From NCBI RefSeq assembly GCF_905171775.1, contig NC_053491.1, positions 133,918,483 through 133,982,482 on the forward strand: a stretch of 64,000 nucleotides of DNA. Reading direction: 5' to 3'. The notes under the pieces were generated by a model. That model worked only from the letters and a program-made list of their open reading frames with translations, had not been told where the DNA came from and did no database searches. Positions 46,501-57,423 of this stretch are shown in pieces. How positions within the stretch are numbered: position 1 is the stretch's first letter; each line of letters begins with the position of its first letter. The translations under genes were made by a program, and so were the position numbers. This DNA is from Rana temporaria (lineage: Eukaryota; Chordata; Amphibia; Anura; Ranidae).

Positions 46501-47977
46501 TGGTCGCATGAGAAACGTGGACGCATGAGAAACGTGGACGCATGAGAAAATACCATGAGACACAAGTCGCATGAGACACCAAAAAAAAAAAAAACGCACA
46601 AGAAAACATGATATCATGGGAACGTGGTCGCAAGAGAAACGTGGACGCATGAGAAATACCATGAGACACAAATCGCATGAGACACAAAATCGCATAAAAA
46701 ACATGATACCATGAGAACGTAGTCGCATGAGAAACGTAGTAGCATGAGAAACGTGGTCGCATGACAAATGTAGTCGCATGAGACACAAATCGCATGAGAC
46801 ACAAAATCGCATGAGACACAAACCATGAGAACGTGATCGCATGAGGAATACCATGAGACACAAATCGCATGAGACACAAAATCGCATGAGAAACCTGATA
46901 CCATGAGAACGTAGTCGCATTAGAAACGTAGTCACATGAGGAATACCATGAGACACAAAATCGCATGAGAAACATGATACCATGAGAACGTGGTCGTATG
47001 AGAACATGATCGCATGAGAAACGTAGTCGCATGAGAACATGATCGCATGAGAAACGTAGTCGCATGAGAAACGTAGTCGCATGAGAAACGGCATGAAACC
47101 CTGAGAAAGTAACCGCAAAGGGAAATATAGATGCATGGGAACATGAAGGCATGAAAAACATGAAGCTACCAGAAACCTAAGACAGGGGGAGATGCATGAC
47201 ACATGGACAGTAGTGAATTACAGAGCTGGACGTGAAGTAAAGAGAATATACACATAAAAGGAGCTGAACATGTGGTAAGTAACATATAACAAGAAAGCTG
47301 CATATGGCCAGCACTGGCAGCCACAGAACCTGCCCCTCCCCCCTGACCACTCAGCCAAGCCCCCCCAACCACTCAGCCAAGCCCCCTCTAGCTGCCAAGA
47401 GCAACACACTCGCCCCTTGCAAAACTCCACCGCAGATAGTGGAGCAAACCCCTGAACCTTGAGGAGGGAGGAAGCGACTCTCTTAGCTGCATGCTGATGT
47501 AAGACCTCCCACGATGCAGCCATCAGCCGCCGGAGCGTGCGACTCCTGGAGCACCCGACTCCGCTCTGACGTCACACCCGGAAGTAGCATGTGTCCACAC
47601 CGTGGGGAGCTCTCCAGCCGGATACAGACCCGATGGAGGTGTCCGCCCGCCCGTGGGGCCATCCGACTAGCGAATGCTGAGGACGAGCAGGTACCCCTGC
47701 ACAAAGCCAGGACAAAGTAAACCGTGGGTGGAGTGAACCCCCGCACCGCAAGGAGGGAGGAAGTGCCTCCCGCTCTGCAGTGACTAGAAGGGGGAGACCT
47801 CCCACGATGCGGCGATCAGCAGCTGGAGCATGCGACACGTGGAGGACCTGTCGGCGCTCTGACGTCACGAACCGGAAATACACAAGAAAGACCGTCGCCC
47901 AGAAGGAGGAAGGAGGGTGGGTTTAAATACCTCCCGACTCCTCCTACAAATACAGGCTGACCTGCGGTCAGCCTTAC
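43551..47977 (+). mobile_element. Composite 4.4-kb hairpin-ended repeat
   Basis: Starts with the same 125 bp as the adjacent short unit and ends with the same 100 bp and terminal hairpin, so it is the short unit with 4.2 kb in its middle. ACAC stands at the left of the short unit, at the junction and at the right of this one. The interior holds a roughly 360-bp near-duplication (about 44530-44740 against 44885-45085, sharing CCTGAAGACGTGTCAGG), a 2-kb minisatellite, and a second duplicated block (47470-47590 against 47770-47875, sharing GACCTCCCACGATGC and GCTCTGACGTCAC). No protein domain is found. On the minus strand the order b-interior-a-b-a is reminiscent of split direct repeats of DIRS/Ngaro elements, but no recombinase or RT supports that. 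Confidence 0.7.
45169..47100 (+). repeat. 17-bp minisatellite, about 1.9 kb
   Basis: Tandem CATGAGAAACGTAGTCG units, over a hundred including variants (CGTGGTCG, ACATGGTCG, CACGAGAAACG). Irregular higher-order blocks occur with CATGAGACACAAATCG and ACCATGAGACAC. Because 17 is not a multiple of three and the unit has no stop on the minus strand, three overlapping minus-strand frames of 739, 618 and 359 codons stay open. They encode a 17-residue periodic FSCDYVSHATTFLMRLR-type sequence and are not genes. Confidence 0.93.
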
Positions 47978-50097
47978 ACAAGTTTGTTTATATCACCTGT
48001 TCAAAGGGCTCCATGGACCTTCTGAGCAGGTCCACTCGAAAAACTGACAGGGGGATCTGATTGAAATGCCCATGTAAAAGGAGTGCAATGCCAATGCTAT
48101 ATATTGATATTACTGAACTGAGAGGTTAATCTACATATTTCTTCCACCATATTACATTCTGGAGGGTCTCTGGGCTATGAAGGCAGGATCTAATTCTCAT
48201 ATACCAAATACAGGAAATAAAGGAACATTTTTTTTTTTATTATTAAATTAAGGCTCAAGGGCATTTTTTTTTGTTTGAGAAAGCAATAAAATAAGTTATG
48301 TTAATAAACATAGTGCAGTACTTAAAGGGGCCTCAGAATTTATATTCCATCAATTTTAAGGAATGGAGAAAAATATTACTTCTCAATAGTAGTTGAGCAA
48401 TCAGATTATTGTTTAATTTTCCCAGAGAGTACAAGGCAACATCAAATTGGTCACTATGGATTTTTTCCCCAGTTTTTATAAAAAGGCAATTTTGTATTGT
48501 GACCAGTTGTTTGTGTGTGTTTTTTTTTTTTTACAAATATTTCAAAAGAAAAAAATCCAGGTAACTTGAAATAATCATTTTTTTTTCAGGAAGGCATAAC
48601 ATACTGATGATGTGCACTAACCCATAATAACAAATTAGAAATCAGCTTATAACGGACTCCTGCAATCAGGAGTCACTGCACATTATGTATTCTTATTGTG
48701 CGTTGAACTTTTCAAATAAGCAGCACAGTTGCCCAGTATAGCACACTCTCTGGAATTCATAAAGACTGGCAGAGACAGAGTTTGCGAAAGTGTCTCTCAT
48801 GTGTTGTAAAAGTGGTACATAATGTGTCAAATTCATGTACCTATCTACAACTTGTACTCTAATTTGGCACATGCTACACCACTTTTAGAATGCACACACT
48901 TTTTGCAAAATCTGTCTGTTTGTGTTTTGAATCTTGCACATTTATTGTGCCACAGTGTAAAAGGGGCACATTTTAGAATCATAATTTGGTGAATGGGTTG
49001 CTGCTTGAGCTTGTCTGTTACAAATTCACTAGTATCAGTGGTATAACCTTTTTTTTCAAATAGAAGGGCTTGAGATCAAAACATTGGCTTATTTGATTGT
49101 CCATATAGCACTTTGTGGAATATTGTAAACATATCAACTGGTCTGCAAAACATTTTCAGTGATCCTTCTTAAACAAAATAAATCTGAGATGAGTAGCACC
49201 ACTTAGCATGTTTTTTTTAAGCTTAATTTAGTTTTTTTCATGCACATATCCTCAGGTTTGATTTGATCTGTGACCTTTTTACAACCACAGTAGATTCACA
49301 GTATGGAAATAGAATGTGCTATCATTTCTACAGCCATGTTTTATGGCTTAATTGAATAATTGACAATTGGTAAGTTTTGTTGGCAGCTTAGTAAATTAAA
49401 GAACAGATTCAATTTGCAAGGTTAGGCCAGTGAATTTGTTCATTGTTTCATTGAAGATTTATATTGAATAATGTGAGACAACATTAGTCCACCTTTTTGA
49501 TTATTGGATTTCACTACTGTCTGACTCCTCAGCAGCAACACTACTAATGTGTTTGCCCTTTTAGAAGCCACTTCAGAACTAGTTCCTATGGTTACAGTTC
49601 TCAGTATAAAGCATCTTCCTATTCTCTATTATTCCAGACTACATGCTTTAGAATATTTGGATGTTTTGTTAGATATTTGTACAATATGGCTTAATTAATA
49701 GAAGAATGCAGTTGTTAGTGGTGTGCTTGCCATTACCTTGATTTGCTTTCCATTGCTCCTTCTTCTGTATTTTTTAATTCCCAGCGATAATTATTTACAA
49801 AAAGAAAACACTAGGCAAGCAAGGAATGTTGACCATGAAAACCAGTGATGTGTTAGATTATGTTTTTCAAATTGTGCTGGACATATGAAATGTACCATGT
49901 AATTGTTATGGTTGCTTTTTCAATGAAATCTCCACTTTTGAGTAAATTAGTTTAGTGTTTTTTTTTTATGCTTGCTGCTGAGTGTGGTCTGTTTTTACCC
50001 TTGTTTTCCTCTTTCAGATAAATACAATCCCATAGCATTCAATAGAGAGATCAATAGTGTGTGATTATAAATTAGAGTTGTAATATAAAACCTTTAC
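47978..50097. other. Unassigned non-coding DNA
   Basis: AT-rich with homopolymer T runs. The first 80 bases continue the sequence interrupted at 43266. No exon, element or structured RNA recognised. Confidence 0.45.
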
Positions 50098-50812
50098 AGA
50101 GTCAAGTCTCAACCTTTACAGAGAAAAGTCTCGGAGTCATCTTCGACTCAGACATGACGATGGATGCACAAATAGGATCAGTCATCAGCAGCTCTCATCA
50201 TCTGCTCCGCATGCTACGTAGACTCATACCCTTTATCCCGAAAGAAGACACGGCAGTAGTTGTCGGAACAATCATCAACTCACGACTCGACTACGCAAAC
50301 TCCCTCTACTTAGGACTACCAAAATACCAGATGGCGCGTCTACAAGTTGTCCAGAACACGGCAGCCAGACTGGTAACAGGTAAAAAGCCGTGGGAATCAG
50401 TCTCCCCAGTCTTGAGGTCCCTCCACTGGCTGTCCGTACAGGACCGGGTGACATTCAAGACGCTCTGCCTCACCCACAAATGTACACAGGGAAAAGCTCC
50501 TCAATACTTATGCGAGAAAATAAAACCGTACGTCACCAAGCGCATGCTCCGGTCTACCAACCAAAACCTTCTCCAAATTCCTAAATCCCGCTACAAATCG
50601 AAAGGAGAACGAAGATTCTCGGTCCAAGGACCACGGCTCTGGAATGCTCTACCCACGACCATCCGCTTGGAAGAAAACCATCGGGCATTCAGGAAAAAGC
50701 TAAAGACCCACCTCTTCTGAAAAATCTGTACTACTCTGGATGTCAAGCGCCTTGAGGCGATTAAGTTCGCATTTGCTGCGCTATACAAGTTACTCACTCA
50801 CTCACTCACTCA
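50098..50812 (+). mobile_element. L2-like LINE 3' end with (ACTC)n tail
   Basis: 5'-truncated non-LTR retrotransposon: the last part of the RT ORF, a 3' UTR of about 75 bp with CTTGAGGCGATTAAG and CTGCGCTATACAAGTTA, and an (ACTC)n tail at 50791-50812. Short microsatellite tails rather than poly-A are usual for L2/CR1-type LINEs. A clear target duplication was not found. Confidence 0.85.
50118..50720 (+). CDS. L2-like ORF2 protein, C-terminal end of RT and tail
   Basis: The frame is open upstream of the ATG at 50154, reading EKSLGVIFDSDMTMD, so this is a truncated gene and not one starting at that ATG. Landmarks of the L2/CR1 group follow in order: SRLDYANSLYLGLPKYQ, RLQVVQNTAARLVTG, SPVLRSLHWLSVQDRV, GERRFSVQGPRLWNALP and KKLKTHLF before the TGA. 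The YXDD catalytic centre lies upstream and is absent. The frame is intact for 188 residues after the ATG, so the copy is not very old. Confidence 0.9.
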   Translation, partial: TEKSLGVIFDSDMTMDAQIGSVISSSHHLLRMLRRLIPFIPKEDTAVVVGTIINSRLDYANSLYLGLPKYQMARLQVVQNTAARLVTGKKPWESVSPVLRSLHWLSVQDRVTFKTLCLTHKCTQGKAPQYLCEKIKPYVTKRMLRSTNQNLLQIPKSRYKSKGERRFSVQGPRLWNALPTTIRLEENHRAFRKKLKTHLF

Positions 50813-51399
50813 CTTACAGTCCTTTGCATAGAAATAGATAGTTTATCAGATACTTTCTCAGTTTTAATTACTCTACCACCCTCCGCATACTCTTGTTTTC
50901 ATATGTGACATGCTTAACCCCATACTAGTCATTTTTCCTCTTACCACACAGCTCATGCATCCACTGTCCACCCGGGGGTCACACTATAGTAGCTACAGAA
51001 GTGTGATATAATTTATAAATGTAATTTTATGTAGTAATGAACTGTTGTTTTATACATTGCTATAGAAACCAGTATTGTACTGGGTCATACTCCATATTTG
51101 AAAGTCCTGCCTTTGTAATTAGTCAGTATTTGTTAAAGCAGAGACATAGCGATCTCCCCGATGTTGTGCTAGTTACTAAGCAACAGAAATTGCAGGGTAT
51201 TTTAGTGGCATATCACAAGGTTGATATTTAAGTATTGTTAAACCCAATATGGATTTGTTTACCTTAACAGTAATATGTGTTTGCAGTCCTAATAGTACAA
51301 TTATACGGTAGATAAAAAATGTAGTCCTTTTGTCCTATAGATAACAAAAAACAAATCCAAGGGTAAAAAATGCTTGTATATGGGAGGATTGTGTATAAT
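50813..51399. other. Unassigned non-coding DNA
   Basis: Nothing recognised. Confidence 0.35.
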
Positions 51400-52230
51400 T
51401 TAACACCCAAAACTGTCAGGTAGCAGTCAGCACAACAACACTAAACAAGTGCAAATAAAAACTAAAGATAAAGATACAATTATGTTCAGCACTTAGAAAC
51501 TTTGTACTGCCACAAATTCATGTGTATAAAAATCAATATGTATAATGTCCACAAATAAATAAATACATATATTGATGCAACTACAAAACAGTGAGAAGTG
51601 ATGTGAATATCACAAAGCTCAAACACTGTATAACTTCATATAATGTCTTATGGAAGTTAATATGACGTGAGTTGAAAAGTCCATAGAGAAATAGTAAAGA
51701 AAAATTAACTCAAGATCAAAAGACAAGAAAACATGTTCTATGTGACATCAGTGTTGAATGGAAAAACAACAATGGAACCACCACTGGTTGTGTGAATGCT
51801 TACCAGAGTGAGGGGACTCAAATGGGCATATGTTCAGTGAGTCAACAGGGCTTGTGGTGTAAACACCAATGCATGAGACCTCTACGTCTGTGTTTCAGAT
51901 CTAAGTGGAAGATTGTCCCTCCATCCAAGAAGTAGCTCAGAATAGCAGTCCTCAGATATGACCAGCGTGATGGACTGAGTCTTCTCATGCAGTCAAACAG
52001 TGTAACCAGAAAAGAAAATACTTCACATCGTGTGAACCCGTAAAATAATGTTTGTTTAATTAAATTGGGAACACTTACATTCAGTAGATGAACAAGCTCT
52101 TAAAATGTACAATATAGGCAACACAATTGCATCAGCAGGGCTCATCCCGACATGTTTCATCTAAAGAGACATCATCTGGGGTCAAAAAAATATTACCTGC
52201 ACACCATGCTTACATAAAAAAATTACACTT
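51400..52230 (-). mobile_element. Penelope-like element tail (3' part only)
   Basis: Resembles the 36943-38400 tail in composition and layout: AT-rich, GCTTACCAGAGTG-type and GGGAACACTTACATTCAG stretches, then a GATGATGTC...GATGAAACATGTC hammerhead-like block. No RT frame. Bounds are approximate and the assignment rests mainly on the ribozyme-like block and general likeness. Confidence 0.45.
52146..52180 (-). ncRNA. Hammerhead-ribozyme-like motif
   Basis: Minus strand: CCAGATGATGTCTC, a short TTTA loop, GAGAT-like return strand, GAAAC, then ATGTC. Against the hammerhead core (CUGAUGA, stem II, GAAA, GUC) the first box has one mismatch (CAGATGA) and the remaining parts are in order and correctly spaced. 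The T-to-A change in the core probably inactivates it. Confidence 0.45.
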
Positions 52231-52371
52231 TTATTGCCAAAAAAAAAACAAAAACAATCTTCTTCAGTAGCAGTGGAAGTCAACAGTGATCGCAAACTAA
52301 AACACACAGATGTGAATAATCTGGTACAAGTATGCATTTTCATGTGTTACGAGCCATTGTGTGCCCATTTA

Positions 52372-54614
52372 CAGTGGGTGACCGCAATATTGTGTCAATC
52401 TCGCTCCCTTTCTCGGCGAGATTGAGCACCTACGAGCCCCATCGCGGGAGCCAGCACCGAGCTGGCCAGCCGCGATGGAGACAAAGCCGTCATAGAAGCA
52501 ACGGGAGATCCGACTTGGATTCCCGCCAATTCTAGCGTCGGCATTTGGTATGCATTCCTGAGAGGGAGAACTCCACGCCAATTTTTAAATAATAAAAACT
52601 GGCATGGGTTCCCCCCCAGGAGCATACCAGGCCCTTATGTCTGGTATGGGTTGCAGGGAGACCCCCCTACGCCGAAAAACTGACGTAGGGGGTCCCCCTA
52701 CAATCCATACCAAACCCATATCCAAAGCACGCTACTCGGGCGAGCGCCCCCCCCCCTCCTGAGCCATACCAGGTTGCATGCCCTCAACATGGGGGTTGGG
52801 TGCTCTGGGGCAGGGGGGCGCACTGCGGGGCCCCCCCACCCCAGAGCACCCTGTCCGCATGTTGATAAGGACAGGGCCTCTTCCCGACAACCCTGGCCGT
52901 TGGTTGTCGTGGTCTGTGGGCGGGGGGCTTATCGGAATCTGGGAGCCCCCTCAAATAAGGGGGCCCCCAGATACCGGCCCCCCACCCTAAGTGAATGAGT
53001 ATGGGGTACATCGTACCCCTACCCATTCACCTGCAAGAAAAGTGTTAACACAAATAAACAACACAGGGTATTAAAATATTTTATTAGTCTGCTCCGGAGG
53101 CCCCCCTGTCTTTTTTAGCTCTTTCAGCAGGGGGGGCTTCTTCTTCACCGCCGTCTGGTTCTCTTCCGCTCTCCGGGGGGGGCTTCTTCTTCCACTGTCC
53201 GGGGGTCTCCTCCGCTCTCCTTCTGCTCTCCGGGGGTCTCCTCCACTCTCCTTCTGCTCTCCGGGGGTCTCCTCCGCTCTCCTTCTGCTCTCCGGGGGTC
53301 TTCTCCGCTCTCCAGGAGTCTTCTTCTATTTTCGCCGCTCTCCGCTGTTGACTCGGCGCACCCCGGTTCTTCCTCCCGCTGTCCGGTGCCTTCTCATTCA
53401 GGGCTGGCCGCCGCTATACTAGCAGGCGGCCAGCCCGCTCTTCTGTGACGTCATCTTCTTCACTTCTCTTCTTCAGCCTTCTCCCGATGTTGACCCGCCG
53501 GCTCTTCTCGCTGCAATGACGGGTGCGCGGCTTGCATCCGACTTATATAGGCCTCACAGTCCCATCAAGCTCCGGTACCTACCCACGTGGTACCTACCCA
53601 GCCCTGCAGGAGCAGCCAGCCCTGAAGGAGAAGGCACCGGACAGCGGGAGGAAGAACCGGGGTGCGCGGAGTCAACAGCGGAGAGCGGTGAAAATAGAAG
53701 AAGACCCCTGGAGAGCGGAGAAGACACCCGGAGAGCAGAAGGAGAGCGGAGGAGACCCCCGGACAGTGGAAGAAGAAGAAGCCCCCCCGGAGAGCGGAAG
53801 AGAACCAGACGGCGGTGAAGAAGAAGCCCCCCCTGATGAAAGAGCTAAAGAAGACAGGGGGGCCTCCAGAGCAGACTAATAAAATATTTTAATACCCTGT
53901 GTTGTTTATTTGTGTTAACACTTTTCTTGCAGGTGAATGGGTAGGGGTACGATGTACCCCATACTCATTCACTTAGGGTGGGGGGCCGGTATCTGGGGGC
54001 CCCCTTATTTGAGGGGGCTCCCAGATTCGATAAGCCCCCCGCCCGCAGACCCCGACAACCAGCGGCCAGGGTTGTCGGGAAGAGGCCCTGTCCTTATCAA
54101 CATGGGGACAGGGTGCTCTGGGGTGGGGGGGCCCGGCAGTGCGCCCCCCTGCCCCAGAGCACCCGACCCCCCCATGTTGAGGGCATGCAGCCTGGTACGG
54201 CTCGGGGGGGGGGGGGCGCTCGCTCATCCCCACTCCCTTCCTGGCCTGCCGGGTGGCGTGCTTTGGAATACTGGTTTGGTATGGATTGTAGGGGGACCCC
54301 CTACGTCGGTTTTTCGGCATAGGGGGGTCTCCCTGCAACCCATACCAGACCTAAGGGCCTGGTATGCTCCTGGGGGGGGAACCCATGCCGGTTTTTTATT
54401 TAAAAATTGGCGTGGAGTTCTCCCTCTCAGGAATGCATACCAAATGCCGACGCTAGAATTGGCGGGAATCCAAGTCGGATCTCCCGTCGCTTCTATGACG
54501 CGCTTGCTGGAATGTGCTTTGTCTATTCCAGCGAGTGCGAGATCTTGGCACCCTGTCGCCGAGAATCAGCGCGATGCCGTTGTGCTAAAAACACAATATC
54601 GCAGTCACCCACTG
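52372..54614. mobile_element. Second large palindromic element, 2.2 kb
   Basis: TA outside both ends (52370-52371, 54615-54616). Termini are CAGTGGGTGACC and CACCCACTG. The left arm runs 52372-53407, a spacer of about 200 bp at 53408-53610 carries the TATATAGG box and CCCACGTGG centre, and the right arm runs 53611-54614. The right arm lacks the centre-proximal part, so only the left transcription-unit start survives. The two tips differ from each other exactly as in the 31571-34067 copy. A variable CTCCGGGGGTCTCCTCCGCT-type tandem repeat is expanded in the left arm at about 53205-53300. Confidence 0.9.
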
Positions 54615-54616
54615 TA

Positions 54617-55825
54617 TATGAGTTGGTTGCTTTAGCACAAAAAGCATCAATGCACAAACATGCATGCATTAATGCACACAGATTATGGTGTGAATGAACC
54701 CTAGGAGCAATTTAGATTTTTCACTCCCTCTTTAAGGGTAGAAAGAATTCCAGGCTTCTGTTGATAGTGTAGTTTCCTAAAAAAAAAACATATTAGATCT
54801 CTGCAAACAGCAGGGAATGATAGACTCAGAATGAAGCTCTATTTTCTCCACAATTTTAGTCAATAATATATCTAAATGGCTTTGTATATAATGATTGCTC
54901 TGTGTAAAAAGTCACTTTCATTGATCAGTGTAAACATTCTACATGTCCACTTGTGCTTTTCTTAATACATTTAATTTTCTTAAAACTACACTTTGGTAAA
55001 TTGGGCTGTTAAGCCAGATTACTTCTATACACTTTCAGTGTTATTCCTTTATATTAGGAAAGCCTAGAAACCATGAAATCAATAAAGCCACGTACAATAA
55101 TAAGATAAATTTTGGTAATCCTCCTTTCAGGTCTGATAAAAAAACTATTTTTAGCATGAGAAGTCTTGTCTTTACAGATCTGACTAAAGTAAACTGAAAT
55201 CTGATTGTTGTGGATCACTGCACCTTGAACATCATCATTGGTCTTTGCACTGCTTTGAATACATGAGCAGACTGTAGGAATGCATTAGTTTAACAGTTAT
55301 TAAATCAGTTTGGCTGGGATACCCACAGACAACAAAGGCCTAATGCCTAAGTGTAGTCAACAATAAAGAACAATACTTGTCACTGTCAATGCAATGTGTT
55401 CCTTGTGCTGCTGGTTTCTTCTTTATTTAAACTCCTCCTCCAATCCCCTACCCAACACCCACCACAAAATTCTTCCAGTGTGAGCTGAGTGACCTAGTTT
55501 TATGCACTCTTCAGCAGTGTCAACTATGCCCGCCCTTTCTGCCCCTCCTTCATTTATAAAAGCTGGACTATTGTTTTTATAAATGGAAAATTATCTAAAA
55601 TTTAATTCATAGAATATTATGAAAGATTTATATTCTTAGACGATTATGGCAGCAGGGGTTAAGAGGGCTTAGAAACCTGTCATATGCACTTATCGAGAGT
55701 GCTGATTATGCCCATCCGTTCGGTTCCCCTGTTCTCCCATGATAGAAGCTGTACTACCATAGCTTTTCTGAGTGCCTTGGAAGTCTGGCAGAATAAGCAA
55801 GTATTTGTCTGTAATTGCAGTGCCT
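54617..55825. other. Unassigned non-coding DNA
   Basis: AT-rich; no gene or element recognised. Confidence 0.4.
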
Positions 55826-56828
55826 TTAACCACTTCCCGACCACCGCATGTAAATGTACGTCCACAGAATGGCACGTACAGGCAAATGGGCGTACATGTA
55901 TGTCCTTGCCTTCTAGCGGGTGGGGGGTCCGATCGGGACCCCCCCGCTACATGCGGCGGTCGGATTCCCGCTGGGAGCGATTTGGGACGACGGCGCGGCT
56001 ATTCGTTTATAGCCGCTCCGTCGCGATCGCTCCCCGGAGCTGAAGAACGGGGAGAGCCGTATGTAAACACGGCTTCCCCGTGCTTCACTATGGCGCTGCA
56101 TCGATCGAGTGATCCCTTATATAGGGAGACTCGATCGATGACATCAGTCCTACAGCCACACCCCCCTACAGTTGTAAACGCACACTAAGTGAACACTAAC
56201 TCCTACAGCGCCCCCTGTGGTTAACTCCCAAACTGCAACTGTCATTTTCACAATAAAAAATGCAATTTAAATGCATTTTTTGCTGTGAAAATGACAATGG
56301 TCCCAAAAATGTGTCAAAATTGTCCGAAGTGTCCGCCATAATGTCGCAGTCACGAAAAAAACCGCTGATCGCCGCCATTAGTAGTAAAAAAAAAAAATTT
56401 ATAAAAATGCAATAAAACGATCTCCTATTTTGTAAACGCTATAAATGTTGCGCAAACCAATCGATAAACGCCTATTGCGATTTTTTTTACCAAAAATAGG
56501 TAGAAAAATACGTATCGGCCTAAACTGAGGAAAAAAAACATTTTTATATATGTTTTTGGGGGATATTTATTATAGCAAAAAGTAAAAAATATTGAATTTT
56601 TTTCAAAATTGTCGCTCTATTTTTGTTTATAGCGCAAAAAATTAAAACCGCAGAGGTGATCAAATACCACCAAAAGAAAGCTATATTTGTGGGGAAAAAA
56701 GGACGCCAATTTTGTTTGGGAGCCTTGTCGCACGACCGCGCAATTGTCTGTTAAAGCGACGCAGTGCCGAATCGCAAAACCTGGCCTGGGCATTTAGCTG
56801 CCTAAAGGTCCGGGGCTTAAGTGGTTAA
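55826..56828 (+). mobile_element. TTAA family 2 element, best-preserved copy E
   Basis: TTAA at 55826-55829 and 56825-56828. Termini are CCACTTCCCGACC and CTTAAGTGG. The left third is CpG-rich; the right two thirds are A-rich with GCAAACCAATCG, CCACCAAAAGAAAG and GACCGCGCAATTGTC blocks shared with copies A, B, C and D. Internal TTTTCACAATAAAAAATGCA and its complement form a hairpin near 56240-56295. No transposase. Used here as the reference for the family. Confidence 0.92.
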
Positions 56829-56875
56829 AGGGACACAACATAAGGAAATGTGCATGTATATGTTCTGAACATTAT

Positions 56876-57423
56876 GGGGCAGATCCACGTAGATCGGCGC
56901 TTCTCTCCGCCGGGCGTAGCGTATCTAAGATACACTACGCCGCCGTAACTTTTTTTTTCGAATCCTCAAAGAATTTGCACCGTAAGTTACGGCGGCGTAG
57001 TGTATCTTTGGCGGCGTAAGGGCACGGAATTCAAATGGATGTGATGGGGGCGTGTTTTATGTAAATATGTCGTGACCCGACATAAACAATGTTTTTTTTG
57101 AACGGTGCATGCACCGTCTGTGGGGGTATCCCAGTGCGCATGCTCGAAATTAAACCGGAACAAGCCAATGCTTACGACGGTGATCGCCGTAACTAGCTAA
57201 TTTGCATACCCAACGCGAAATTCGACGGAAACGCCACCTAGCGGCTGGCGGAAAAAATGCACCTAAGATCCGACGACGTACTAAGACGTACGCCTGTCGG
57301 ATCAATTGCAGATGCCGTCATATCTTGTTTTGTAGATACAAAACAAAGATACGACGCGGGAACTTTAAAATTACGCGGCGTATCACTAGATACGCTGGCG
57401 TAATTCTTTTGTGGATCTGTCCC
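56876..57423. mobile_element. MITE with GGGGCAGATCCAC ends
   Basis: Starts GGGGCAGATCCACGTAG and ends TTTTGTGGATCTGTCCC, with TTA next to both ends (3-bp duplication likely, offset by one base at the left). The inside is CpG-rich with hairpin TACACTACGCCGCCGTAAC and complement near 56930-57000. It resembles the 12298-12999 MITE in style and short words (GATACG, TACGCCG) but has different termini. Harbinger-type origin is a guess from the 3-bp duplication. Confidence 0.78.

Noticed and set aside
45169..47100. Possible CRISPR-like array of regularly spaced repeats
   Set aside because: Units are contiguous with no unique spacers, in a vertebrate genome context.
44983..47202. 739-codon minus-strand ORF and two overlapping ones (618 and 359 codons)
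   Set aside because: They are translations of a 17-bp tandem repeat in three frames, with a 17-residue period and no domain.
43267..47977. Classic LTR retrotransposon with paired LTRs
   Set aside because: The repeats are split (a-b-a-interior-b), there is no primer-binding site or polyprotein, and the right end has only part of the unit.
53937..54635. 232-codon ORF in the right arm of the second palindrome
   Set aside because: A Gly/Pro/Arg-rich frame from GC-rich repeat sequence. It runs through the tip, lacks a family, and is not kept in the other palindrome copies.
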